A model generated the notes under the pieces. It searched no databases. It saw only the letters and a program-made list of their open reading frames with translations, and was not told where the DNA came from. From positions 1-28,133 of IMG/VR virus record IMGVR_UViG_3300029319_000365: a stretch of 28,133 bases of DNA. One strand, 5' to 3'. Below, one piece after another: positions 1 to 7,911 of the stretch. Within the stretch, counting starts at the first letter, position 1; each line of letters starts with the position of its first letter. Both the position numbers and the translations under genes were made by a program. The DNA is from a virus.

Positions 1-70
1 CATTTGAGGAGTTTCCTTCTCCACGTAGCGACGAGAGCTTCTCTCTCATCTTGTCTAAGTTAATACCCAT
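1..70 (-). CDS. N-terminus of a phage protein, possibly gp32-like ssDNA-binding protein (partial)
   Basis: An ATG at 68-70 (minus strand) opens 23 codons that run off the left edge of the window. The peptide begins MGINLDKMREKLSSLRGEGN. A good Shine-Dalgarno sequence (AGGAGATAAAA directly before ATG) supports the start, and the gene follows the tubulin-like gene by about 30 nt. Short N-termini of the type M-x-I-x-L-D-K-x-R-x-K-L-x-x-L are familiar from gp32-type single-stranded DNA-binding proteins of divergent T4-like phages, and a neighbouring polymerase gene fits that idea. With only 23 residues visible, the function is a guess; the existence of a coding start is much better supported. Confidence 0.65.
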   Translation of the reverse strand, partial: MGINLDKMREKLSSLRGEGNSSN

Positions 71-95
71 TTTTATCTCCTTTGTGGGTTAAAGT

Positions 96-119
96 ACGAT
101 CAGCTAATATCCTGATCGT
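96..119 (-). other. 8-bp inverted repeat over the stop codon of the tubulin-like gene
   Basis: ACGATCAG (96-103) and CTGATCGT (112-119) are perfect inverted repeats with an 8-nt loop. On the coding strand this forms a hairpin spanning the last codons and the TGA stop of the tubulin-like gene, about 25 nt before the next start codon. No U-run follows, so it is not a standard intrinsic terminator. It could be an mRNA-stability or processing hairpin, or chance. Confidence 0.35.
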
Positions 120-963
120 CTAGCAATTCACCATAGGATTGTACCATAGATGAATATTTAATGCAATAACAATATTTCTGTTCGTAACTTGTCTCGAACA
201 CGCCATACGAAATGCTGGTTCCTTCTTCAATCTTTGACTTAACAAAGTGGTTGATACGTCTGAAGAGTGTTCCGTCATTCTTTAGGTCGTCCTTGCCGAT
301 ACCATAGTAATATACCACATCACGAGCGGCTGTCAAGTCGTAAAACCAATTTTCTTTTTCCTCTTCCTCGTCGTCACCCAAGACAACAACTCCCACTGTA
401 GCGATACGAGAGATCTCGCTTGGGTGCGTGAAGCTGCCAATCACTGGCTCGCTGTTCTCAAAAACGTTAATCATGTGAATCGTGTTAACGATCGCCTGGT
501 TTAGGGTGTCATAGTATCCCACAATAGAGACGTCGCCTATGCTCTTCTCTAGTTGCAGGTTATCGATTAAGTAAATTCTCTCTAGTAGTCCGGACCGAGC
601 ATACTCCTGTAGCACATTGCGCACAATACGCTCTTGCATTTTCTGAGTTTCGCTCATCAGGGCTAAGTCAGGCTGAATGTAGACAACTCGAAGATTGTTA
701 CCCTGTAGTTGTTCTAGAAGATTCAGGATGCCTCCGGAAACATTACCGGAACCACACGTTATTACCAATGTATCCTCGCCTTTAAACTTAAGCTTCCTCT
801 TTAGGTTTGGAAAGTTTGCATCGTACTCTTCGTGAGACTTCTTAGCCTTAATGGTGATATCTGCGTCCTTAGCTGTATCGATACCGTATGTCGTATACTG
901 CGGGAATTTTGCAAACGCACTTGCGATGTTGCACCCTGCTTTTCCTAGACCCACTACAATCAC
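100..963 (-). CDS. FtsZ/tubulin-like GTPase-fold protein
   Basis: A 287-aa protein that looks like a very divergent member of the tubulin/FtsZ superfamily. The N-terminus has a G-x-G-x-x-G-C-N loop (GLGKAGCN, residues 5-12) after a beta strand, as in FtsZ. Residues 71-78 (GSGNVSGG) sit where the GGGTG(S/T)G phosphate-binding signature is expected and are a degenerate version. Residues 134-165 (IDNLQLEKSIGD... to the helix with LNQAIVNTI) match the layout of the FtsZ IPNxxLL strand and following helix. The region where the NxDxxD catalytic T7 loop should lie (about 170-185, VIGSFTHPSEIS) lacks it. The protein is shorter than bacterial FtsZ. The start is GTG at 961-963, overlapping the upstream TGA by 4 nt, so translation is probably coupled. 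Phage tubulins (PhuZ, TubZ) position DNA or capsids; the role here is unknown. A Rossmann-fold NAD(P)-type protein is the main alternative. Confidence 0.6.
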   Translation of the reverse strand: MIVVGLGKAGCNIASAFAKFPQYTTYGIDTAKDADITIKAKKSHEEYDANFPNLKRKLKFKGEDTLVITCGSGNVSGGILNLLEQLQGNNLRVVYIQPDLALMSETQKMQERIVRNVLQEYARSGLLERIYLIDNLQLEKSIGDVSIVGYYDTLNQAIVNTIHMINVFENSEPVIGSFTHPSEISRIATVGVVVLGDDEEEEKENWFYDLTAARDVVYYYGIGKDDLKNDGTLFRRINHFVKSKIEEGTSISYGVFETSYEQKYCYCIKYSSMVQSYGELLDDQDIS

Positions 964-1277
964 TTTTCAATCACCCAACTAAGCACAGTACCGTCGTTAA
1001 ATCCCCCCTTAGTGATGCGTTTGGCTGTGCTGTTCGCCATAATCTGGGAATCTCTAATCTCATAAAGATCACAGAGGAAGTGAAAGATCTCCATGACATC
1101 GCCGGCCTCTTCGGGACATGGATCTTTGAGGAACTCCTCAATCTCTTCTCGAAGCTTCTTGCTGGCATAGTTTTTCAATATATCACCATCTACCGTGTGA
1201 CATATGCAGTTCTTCCCAGATTCTTCAATAATCTGTGGGATCTTGTCTCTCACCAGTTTATTATAAAATTTCTTCAT
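960..1277 (-). CDS. MazG-like nucleotide pyrophosphohydrolase
   Basis: A 105-aa all-alpha NTP pyrophosphatase of the phosphoribosyl-ATP pyrophosphohydrolase-like (COG4997-type) group. The N-terminus YNKLVRDKIPQII is typical of this group. The metal-binding helices show E-x-x-E (E44/E45 to E47/E48) followed by E57-x-x-D60, the ExxE...ExxD signature that binds Mg2+ and the triphosphate. A conserved K-G-G-F (residues 90-93) lies near the C-terminus. Enzymes of this type hydrolyse (d)NTPs to monophosphate and pyrophosphate, and in phages are thought to alter nucleotide pools or alarmone levels; the substrate cannot be told from sequence. ATG at 1275-1277 overlaps the polymerase stop (ATGA), and its own stop overlaps the next GTG (GTGA). 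The three genes therefore form one tightly coupled cassette. Confidence 0.85.
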   Translation of the reverse strand: MKKFYNKLVRDKIPQIIEESGKNCICHTVDGDILKNYASKKLREEIEEFLKDPCPEEAGDVMEIFHFLCDLYEIRDSQIMANSTAKRITKGGFNDGTVLSWVIEK

Positions 1278-2461
1278 AGCTTCAATTCTTTCATCTGTCC
1301 GAGGTTGCGGCCGGCAGAGACGTTAACCTTGAACGCATCATAGCGCGTATTCCTGAAGGTGTCAAGCACATTCAGTAAATCATAACGATCCTCTTCAGCG
1401 AGGTCAATATATACAGCGTCGTGAATAAGAAATGCGATGTTGCTCTTTCTCCCCTTCAAAAGCTCGTAGACCTTGTAAGCCTGCTCGTGCACCATGTCAA
1501 TTGTGGTGCTTTGAATGATGTAATTGAGCGAATGATGCTCGTCCACATTCTCCATTATTCTACCATAATCTGTCTTAATTTTGAAGCCATCCCAGTACTT
1601 ATTTCGCACAAAATCCTTGCTATACAATCGCTCTAAGTCCTTATTTTCATTACTAGAATAGAGCCATGCAAAAGTCTTTACCTTGGCCTCATCACGAGTT
1701 AGCGAGTCACCAAAAACGTTCTTCACATTCCAGTCATGAATGTCGTTTTGGGGCTGCTCTTGCTCCGAAAGTGCCAAAAGTACTCGAAGCTCTGCGGCAT
1801 TGAAATCAAGCTCTACAAGCCAATCATTGTTGGGTTTTACGCAGGAGCGAAACTCTTTGCCCATCGTCAAAATTGGGAAACTGTTGGGATTTGTTGATAG
1901 GCGCCCAGTCACCGTCCCCCAGGGGTTATAGTCACACACATGGCGCACACTCTTGAGGGTGCGATGAAAGTTTTGGCCCTTAACTGACCCGAGCAAATGC
2001 TTAATCGGATTAATGTCGATGTTTAGTGGTTGCGATGCGATCTTACTTGTCATCACAATCACTTCATACATGCGCTCATAGTTTTCTGGTCGAGGGAAAT
2101 TCTCTAGCACATGTGCCGTGATCTTGTTTTTGGTGTCGAGATACTGATACAGGAAGTACTCCGGGACCAGATCATAAAAGCAGTTTTCCTCCATCGAGAG
2201 GCGCGAAGTGTTGAAGGCCTTGAGAGACGCTCTGAGCGTCTTTTTTATCTTTTCCCAGTCCTCCTTCGTATCTTCCGGACAAACGTCTGTAAGAGTCGCT
2301 CCTTGGCTGTAAATGCGTGCCAGCTCGTACTGGTCACCCCGTAGGTGCGGCGAGTAGTCCCAGGTGCTCCCCTCAGGCGGCAATTGGTGTTCTGGATATA
2401 TCATCTTGTTGGCGTAGTAGCCGACACAATCCGCCTTAGCGTCTAGAACTTGAAAAAGCAA
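1274..2461 (-). CDS. Family A DNA polymerase, polymerase domain only
   Basis: A 395-aa protein carrying only the thumb/palm/fingers of a PolA-type polymerase. Visible motifs: the T-x-TGRLS...P stretch (183-196); motif A ELDFNAAELR with catalytic D219; motif B R256-x3-K260-x3-F264-x3-Y268, with exactly the spacing of E. coli Pol I R754/K758/F762/Y766; the N-x-x-I-Q segment (313-317); and motif C with H347-D348. The usual glutamate after HD is A349. There is no 3'-5' exonuclease or 5' nuclease domain, so proofreading, if any, must come from another gene. The distances A to B (about 37 residues) and B to C (about 88) are shorter than in Pol I, so the fingers are compact. The start is TTG at 2459-2461, supported by AGGAGG 4 nt upstream. 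T4 itself uses family B gp43, so this is a different replication strategy. A split PolA is, to my knowledge, reported for Rhodothermus phage RM378. Confidence 0.9.
   Translation of the reverse strand: MLFQVLDAKADCVGYYANKMIYPEHQLPPEGSTWDYSPHLRGDQYELARIYSQGATLTDVCPEDTKEDWEKIKKTLRASLKAFNTSRLSMEENCFYDLVPEYFLYQYLDTKNKITAHVLENFPRPENYERMYEVIVMTSKIASQPLNIDINPIKHLLGSVKGQNFHRTLKSVRHVCDYNPWGTVTGRLSTNPNSFPILTMGKEFRSCVKPNNDWLVELDFNAAELRVLLALSEQEQPQNDIHDWNVKNVFGDSLTRDEAKVKTFAWLYSSNENKDLERLYSKDFVRNKYWDGFKIKTDYGRIMENVDEHHSLNYIIQSTTIDMVHEQAYKVYELLKGRKSNIAFLIHDAVYIDLAEEDRYDLLNVLDTFRNTRYDAFKVNVSAGRNLGQMKELKL
2222..2246 (+). terminator. Antisense intrinsic-terminator-like hairpin inside the polymerase gene
   Basis: On the plus strand AGACGCT (2225-2231), loop CTG and AGCGTCT (2235-2241) are followed by TTTTT (2242-2246), with further G-U/A-U pairs extending the stem. 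This is the form of an intrinsic terminator for transcription running against the gene. It lies within coding sequence, so it may be chance. Confidence 0.3.
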
Positions 2462-2465
2462 CGAT

Positions 2466-2471
2466 CCTCCT
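2466..2471 (-). promoter_or_regulatory. Strong ribosome binding site deciding the TTG start of the polymerase
   Basis: The coding strand reads AGGAGG, then 4 nt, then TTG. The site overlaps the TAG stop of the upstream 445-aa gene (2470-2472). No ATG lies near, so this consensus site is the reason to accept TTG as the start. Confidence 0.75.
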
Positions 2472-3807
2472 AGTAGGTTCTTTGAACGATCGAACCAACA
2501 GTAGTCAGTTTACCAGTTGCCGCAGTGTTGTCAAGGAGATTTCGTAAAATATCTCTGTTAAGGAAAATGTAGTCCACCTCATAGATGTAGTCTCGATACA
2601 CTTGATTGATGTATTCGGCCACATTTTGGAGGCGACTGATGGACTTATCGGGCTGTAGATGATAGATATTGCCCAGCTCTGCTTTCAGCTTTGTACCAAC
2701 ACGGACTGAGTTCTGACTCTCAATGCCGCGCAAGGCGAGATAAAAGTCACTACTCACCTTTTCTGTTAAAGTTGCAGCTACCGAAGCCCGAGTATTAGGA
2801 ACACGCTCCAAGTTTTCAATACTGTAAGAGCCACAGTTTGGCAACTCAATTCTTACCTGATACAGGGGTTGGCGCTCGACCATAGTGTTATAAGAATTGA
2901 TCATGAAGTTACGAAGATCTTGGATATCGGTGAGATATGTTTTCTTAAAGTATGCCTCAAAAAAGTTGTTCTTGCCTATGATGTCCCCATCATCATTAGC
3001 GTAACGTGACAGATACTGCAGGCACGGGTCAGAGAACAGGTCGGCGGTTAGTATCCACGGAATGTTTTTGTTCACAGTAAAGCCAAACTTCTTGGCAGCA
3101 CGAACATAGAAATTAAAGTTAGGATCGCTGATGAAGTTATCGTACTTATAGGCATCGTCCCCCGGAGGACCCTGATCGATAGCAATCGCGAGGCCCGAGT
3201 TCATAACACTCATAATGTTGGTAAGCATATAGTTGCTCTTAGTGATGGGAATATAGGGGGCGACGGTTTGCAAATACTGTCCGTAATGCTCGATGAAAGT
3301 AGCAAAATTGGTAATCTTATTGCTTTGATCCGGAAGCAGCTTGGAAAGAAACGCCTCAAACACATTGTCCAAATGAGCCCCATAAAGCGCTGTAGGATCA
3401 TGATAGGCACGATAGGCCTTCATGTCAAAAATCTTATCGTTCCCATCCGCGCGGAGGATGCCTAAGATTCTTGCGCTTCGCATGTGAGCAACGAAATCTT
3501 CAAAAGCTTCGACTACAAAATTGAGAGCAAACAGGTTATTTCGCGCCGTGCTTGCAATTGGCAGCAGACTCTGCGCGTCCGGAATAATCGAGTTCTGCTG
3601 CTGATCCACTCGGCCATAATACAGCTTATCATACCAGGTGTCAAGGGGTGCAAAAAGATGGCTGGGGTATACCTGCTCTTTATAAAGCAGGCGCTGGTAA
3701 TACATGGCTAACGGATCTAGATCGTTGGCACCCGCAGGATTGAGTCTATCATAAAGCTGGTAATTGAAAGAGGGGGCGATTGAAAGTTGTCTGAATATCC
3801 TTGGCAT
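2470..3807 (-). CDS. Unknown protein at the end of the tail gene run (probable virion or baseplate protein)
   Basis: A 445-aa protein that I do not recognise. It is rich in aromatic residues and asparagine, has no signal peptide or membrane segment, and no catalytic motif that I can see. The composition is that of a globular structural protein. The start ATG (3805-3807) has AGGAGGTTACTAATA before it. It begins just after the stop of the 1250-aa hub candidate and is the last gene before the replication cassette, so it probably belongs to the tail/baseplate transcription unit. A virion protein is the most likely role, from position only. Confidence 0.8.
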   Translation of the reverse strand: MPRIFRQLSIAPSFNYQLYDRLNPAGANDLDPLAMYYQRLLYKEQVYPSHLFAPLDTWYDKLYYGRVDQQQNSIIPDAQSLLPIASTARNNLFALNFVVEAFEDFVAHMRSARILGILRADGNDKIFDMKAYRAYHDPTALYGAHLDNVFEAFLSKLLPDQSNKITNFATFIEHYGQYLQTVAPYIPITKSNYMLTNIMSVMNSGLAIAIDQGPPGDDAYKYDNFISDPNFNFYVRAAKKFGFTVNKNIPWILTADLFSDPCLQYLSRYANDDGDIIGKNNFFEAYFKKTYLTDIQDLRNFMINSYNTMVERQPLYQVRIELPNCGSYSIENLERVPNTRASVAATLTEKVSSDFYLALRGIESQNSVRVGTKLKAELGNIYHLQPDKSISRLQNVAEYINQVYRDYIYEVDYIFLNRDILRNLLDNTAATGKLTTVGSIVQRTY

Positions 3808-3809
3808 TA

Positions 3810-6800
3810 TTAGTAACCTCCTGAGGTCAGGTCATCGTCTTCTATCACGATGCCACTTCCCTGGAATGGTCCGTAGATCACTATTGAACCCGAACCATCG
3901 CCATCGTCTTCTATCACGATGTCTCCGCCCTGGGAGAAGTCTAGTGGTGCTGACACCGGGACCGGGAATGGGACCCCTCTCCAGCTGCTGTCCGGATGCT
4001 CTTCTTCTACCACTCTGAAATCGGGATCCGGGTCGGTGGTTGTCGAAGGAATCGGACGGTGTGGTGGAGGCGAGGCACCAGGCCTGGCTGGTCTGGACGT
4101 CGGTCCCCTATCTGTGCTCCACCAATTCTCGGGTTCCTGTTCGGGCTGCAGATCATCGTAACTTAAGGGGCGCAACAGCTCAGCCTGATCGAAGCGAATA
4201 CCTTGGTGTAAGGCGCGCACACTTGTTTCAAAAGAGTTGGGGGTGAGAACAGAACCTACCGAGGTTATCATATAATAACCATGAATACCTAATAAGTCTA
4301 ACTCTCTCTCACTGGCGTCAAAGAGCAGGGGACTTATATAGGTGTAGGCTCCGTTAACATAGAGGTTGTTACCGACCAATTCCAAATTGGCAGAATAAAG
4401 TTCGCGCAACTGTTCGGCACCGAGTTCCCCATTTTTCTGAATCTTTACCTCGCGCAGTAATGGCTGGTCCTCACGTTGGAAATTAATACTTTTAACCAGG
4501 CCACAGGCTGAACCCACATAATGATGGTATATGCCCCGAGCTACATCTTGGGAATACTTGCCAGTAAGATTCTTTGGTCGCGAGTCGGTGGACACCATTA
4601 TAAGACCGAGGCGTGTATTGGCCGCCTCTTCGCAAGTTACCTCTTGGCGTGCGGCAGCTATAGTATTTGAGTTTACCAACTCACCAGGAGCAAAAGCACG
4701 ACTTAAAGTGAGAGGCAGAGCATCAAACCGCTGGGAGAAGTTTAGTTTGGGACCAAAACAATCAGACTTGAGTGCATCCGTAACAAGACTGGCGCTTATG
4801 TCTTTAATAAAATCTAGAAGGAAATACTTATCAATATCCTTCTTCACTACATTTTCTTTAAACCATACCTGAAATGCGTCTAAGGATAGGGGAATATCTC
4901 CTATGTTCATTAGTTGGGTGATATTATTAATATCTGTAAACGTTGTGGGTTCGAGTCGTGTTAGTGCGTTGAGAAAGCGCATGTCTCTTAGCTGACCACA
5001 GGCCATGATCTCATCAAGGTTCTTTATTTGGAGAGCTGTAAGTGGATCGATCATCTCCACTTCTGAGAGGAACATGTTAAAATCGATTTTTTCACCATCA
5101 TTATTTTCCTCAATCTGTGCTAAGACACTGTCAATCAAGTCTCCCAAATAAATATAAGGTATAAATACAATGTCAGGAGGGTCAGTGTCAATACACCTGA
5201 ATCTCTCATCCAGCTGGGCCTGGGCTGCGTCGGCGGCTTCGTCTGGTGTCGTGTCGCCAGTGGCGGCTGCTGCAGCAACATGGTCTAAAACTTCTGTCTG
5301 AATAGCTTGGTTGCCGCGTAACACCGTCAGAGATTTGCTTTTTCGACGTTTTGCGCGGGCCGCTCTCTCTCGCGGATCCAAGTCCGCATAAGGTGTCAGG
5401 AGAAGTTCTTTAGCCTCGACGGCCAGTTGGTAAACCTTATCGTCTGCATATAAGTTCCTAAGAAATCTCTTATAGCGTATAAGCCTATCCTGACCTTCAA
5501 GTTGGATAATCCTTTCTAAGGTCTCTTTTAGTTCCTTTTTCTGGTCCTCAGTGAGTCTTTCTTTCTCCTCTAATTCCTCAACACGAGCTTCTAGTGTTTC
5601 AATTTCAGCTGCGTTTTCTGAGGTGATGGTGCTGCTCAAGATATCCGAAGCGGGTGCACGAAGAAGTCCCGAAAGACTGGCCTGGTAGTCGATAGACAGT
5701 TCAACACTGCCGTTCTCGGCAAAATTCAAATCATGGCGCGTTTGCTGAAGAAAGAAGGAGGTGCGCGACTCATCGAGCGCCAGCTTTAGTTTGTCGATAT
5801 CTCCCTTATAGTGAGGGAGAAGGGTTGTAAAATTGTCCGGGGTCGACCAGCCAGCGCACACTTTAATGCGAAAATCTACACCATCGTACTTTCTATGAAG
5901 CTGATTTCCAACCGTGCACACATTATTTGGAGTTTCAAGTTCTCTTTCGTCATCGCGGAACCTGGCTGCTCCGCGGGAGTTGATGATGAGGTCTAAAAAG
6001 TTGGGAGTTGGCTGACCCGCGGCTCGCGCTTCTCTGAAAAAATCATTAACGGTTTGAAAATAAATAACAAGATTTGCTGATATGTTGTTGTCTACTTCTG
6101 CTGGCTGGACGCCATCCAGGGACCAACTAAACGATTTCACACCTACACCGGGGGCGCGACCTAAGCGGCCTGCTGTTATGTTCTGAACATCTGTCTTACT
6201 AAGGAAGTTGGGGATGTCAATGTCTTTTTGACTTCCGGGAATAAGCTTACCTTTTTCATCATATTCAACGCGTGAAATTCTTAGATATGGAGTCAATAGA
6301 CTATAAACATCTGGGCATATATTCAGGAAGGGATCAACATTCTTTTTATAGTTGATCGTGTTCATAACAGTCGCTGGTTGTGAATTGGTGTCTACGGGCA
6401 CAATGTGTTTGTAATTTGGATTATGAGTTGCTGAGAGGCTTGCAACATTTTCTAATAAAACACACTGGAAATCCGTTGGGGTGATATTAAGCTGAGTGGG
6501 CGTTTCGCGGCGAACCAGGGAAGGTGAGTCGGGGTCACGCTCGGCGCGTGCGGCCTCTTGTTCGAGAATATCTGCCCACACTTCTTTGGCGACCTTATCC
6601 GCAACTCGCTTCAATGCGTCAGGGTGATTGCGAGCAATGCGTTCGACAAACTCCTCAAAGAGGAAACTCATTTGGCTGCTATTGAAGGGGGTCTCAAGCT
6701 TCATAAACAAAACGTTATCGTCCTTGAAGTCTTCATTCAGGTTATCAAACCCTAAAGATGGGATATTCTTTAAGAACGCATACGATTGTATTTCTGGTAG

Positions 6801-7562
6801 ATTTTCAAAACTGCTGGTAAAGCCCGGCACTGGTTTTAACGGGTACTTGGTCGTGCTGCTGAAGAATCCTATGACCTCCTGGGGGGCCGGCTTAGCTATC
6901 GCTATCCAAGCATCAGCTCGGGTGATCGAGGGCCGGCCGGGGACGATGACGGTATCCTCAGTTATTACCATTTCACTGTAGTTAGGGCCTCGCGATCCGA
7001 AGGCGTCGGTACCGAAAAGCTGGCGATCGCGACCATAACCAAATTGTCGTATTTCGGCAAGCAGTGTAGAATAAACACCGAATTCATCGGATGTAATTGC
7101 TGCAGATTCGGGTGGTGGGGGACCCTGGGCACCTTGTTCCCTTAGGGGTAGGATAAGGTCTATCTCGGGGTAGTCCGACAGGAGGTATATCCGTTCGTAT
7201 TCCTCTCTTTGAAGACGCGCGAGGGTTGGGACCTGGCCGAAGGCTCCGCGAGCTTCACTAAGCTCGATTGATCGATCTAGAAATTTCTTCTTGGATTCAA
7301 TGCCGTAGCCCCCGTACAGAGTCTCGACTGCACGCTCTACGACGTCTAGGCCGGCAGGCTCTAGAAACAGCACATCTCCGTCACTCCCCGAATAGGGGCC
7401 GAACGGAGCTTCGTTTAGTTTCTCAGGGTTTTCTGTGAGCCATGTTGTTAAAAAGGCTTCAGCTGCTAGGTCTACAGTTGGAGTGGATTCCCGGGGTGGG
7501 TCCCCATTAACATACGCGTGCGCCTCATCTCGGCCCTTGTCGATGATCGGAGTAGTAGTCAT
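3810..7562 (-). CDS. Very large tail protein, candidate baseplate hub
   Basis: A 1250-aa protein, the largest in the window. It lies after the tape measure and LysM genes, where contractile-tail phages normally place the hub (gp27/gpD-like). Near residues 1060-1130 the text D-x-L-G-I-H-G-Y-Y-M-I-T-S-V then N-S-F-E-T-S-V-R-A-L resembles the end of hub proteins, in which a GxYxVxxV strand and a FxTxLxA strand close a barrel. Residues about 650-690 form a strong coiled coil (ETLEARVEELEEKERL and following). The region after it is Ala/Asp rich. The C-terminal tail of roughly 120 residues is Pro/Ser/Asp rich and ends in two acidic IVIEDD repeats. N-terminal parts are not recognised. The start ATG (7560-7562) is preceded by GAGAGGGG. 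No lysozyme or peptidase motif was seen. The hub call is inference from position and the C-terminal pattern. Confidence 0.75.
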   Translation of the reverse strand: MTTTPIIDKGRDEAHAYVNGDPPRESTPTVDLAAEAFLTTWLTENPEKLNEAPFGPYSGSDGDVLFLEPAGLDVVERAVETLYGGYGIESKKKFLDRSIELSEARGAFGQVPTLARLQREEYERIYLLSDYPEIDLILPLREQGAQGPPPPESAAITSDEFGVYSTLLAEIRQFGYGRDRQLFGTDAFGSRGPNYSEMVITEDTVIVPGRPSITRADAWIAIAKPAPQEVIGFFSSTTKYPLKPVPGFTSSFENLPEIQSYAFLKNIPSLGFDNLNEDFKDDNVLFMKLETPFNSSQMSFLFEEFVERIARNHPDALKRVADKVAKEVWADILEQEAARAERDPDSPSLVRRETPTQLNITPTDFQCVLLENVASLSATHNPNYKHIVPVDTNSQPATVMNTINYKKNVDPFLNICPDVYSLLTPYLRISRVEYDEKGKLIPGSQKDIDIPNFLSKTDVQNITAGRLGRAPGVGVKSFSWSLDGVQPAEVDNNISANLVIYFQTVNDFFREARAAGQPTPNFLDLIINSRGAARFRDDERELETPNNVCTVGNQLHRKYDGVDFRIKVCAGWSTPDNFTTLLPHYKGDIDKLKLALDESRTSFFLQQTRHDLNFAENGSVELSIDYQASLSGLLRAPASDILSSTITSENAAEIETLEARVEELEEKERLTEDQKKELKETLERIIQLEGQDRLIRYKRFLRNLYADDKVYQLAVEAKELLLTPYADLDPRERAARAKRRKSKSLTVLRGNQAIQTEVLDHVAAAAATGDTTPDEAADAAQAQLDERFRCIDTDPPDIVFIPYIYLGDLIDSVLAQIEENNDGEKIDFNMFLSEVEMIDPLTALQIKNLDEIMACGQLRDMRFLNALTRLEPTTFTDINNITQLMNIGDIPLSLDAFQVWFKENVVKKDIDKYFLLDFIKDISASLVTDALKSDCFGPKLNFSQRFDALPLTLSRAFAPGELVNSNTIAAARQEVTCEEAANTRLGLIMVSTDSRPKNLTGKYSQDVARGIYHHYVGSACGLVKSINFQREDQPLLREVKIQKNGELGAEQLRELYSANLELVGNNLYVNGAYTYISPLLFDASERELDLLGIHGYYMITSVGSVLTPNSFETSVRALHQGIRFDQAELLRPLSYDDLQPEQEPENWWSTDRGPTSRPARPGASPPPHRPIPSTTTDPDPDFRVVEEEHPDSSWRGVPFPVPVSAPLDFSQGGDIVIEDDGDGSGSIVIYGPFQGSGIVIEDDDLTSGGY
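3833..3921. repeat. 20-bp direct repeat encoding the acidic IVIEDD motif
   Basis: The 20-bp sequence CATCGTCTTCTATCACGATG occurs at 3833-3852 and again at 3902-3921, a 69-bp (23-codon) period. It encodes IVIEDD twice near the C-terminus of the 1250-aa protein. The in-frame period suggests a recent tandem duplication of a 23-residue unit, with the linker since diverged. Confidence 0.75.
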
Positions 7563-7566
7563 CGTC

Positions 7567-7908
7567 TTACCCCTCTCTATACATTCTCAAAACAGCTTCC
7601 AGTGGCGTGGGGATATAGATGATATCTCCGATGGAGATGTCCGCTTCAGTGGGCTTCTGGTTAAAGAGAGCAATGACCCACCAATACTGTGCGGAGCCAT
7701 AGTATTCAATAGCCAGCTTGTAGTATCGGTCTCCAACCTTCCAAATATGGCGCGACCGAGTAATGTCGGCCATCTGTTCGACCGTAGGATACTTCAAGGT
7801 GGGGGATGCGTATTGGCGAATAGACTTAACGTTTCTTCCCTCTAGAAGCTTTTTGTAGTAGGAACTCTTGTTAAGAAGAATGCGTCGGTAATCGTTACGT
7901 GTTGGCAT
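7567..7908 (-). CDS. LysM-domain baseplate protein (gp53-like)
   Basis: A 113-aa protein whose second half is a LysM-type module: W-K-V-G-D-R-Y-Y-K-L-A-I-E-Y-Y-G, then Y-W-W-V-I-A-L-F-N, then I-G-D-I-I-Y-I-P (residues about 55-100). This arrangement is typical of small phage baseplate proteins, including the LysM part of T4 gp53 and the LysM tail proteins next to the hub in P2- and Mu-like phages. Such modules link hub, tube and wedge and may touch peptidoglycan. It is shorter than T4 gp53 (about 196 aa). The start ATG (7906-7908) has GGAGG upstream. Its position between the tape measure region and the hub candidate agrees with the call. Confidence 0.85.
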   Translation of the reverse strand: MPTRNDYRRILLNKSSYYKKLLEGRNVKSIRQYASPTLKYPTVEQMADITRSRHIWKVGDRYYKLAIEYYGSAQYWWVIALFNQKPTEADISIGDIIYIPTPLEAVLRMYREG

Positions 7909-7911
7909 ACG

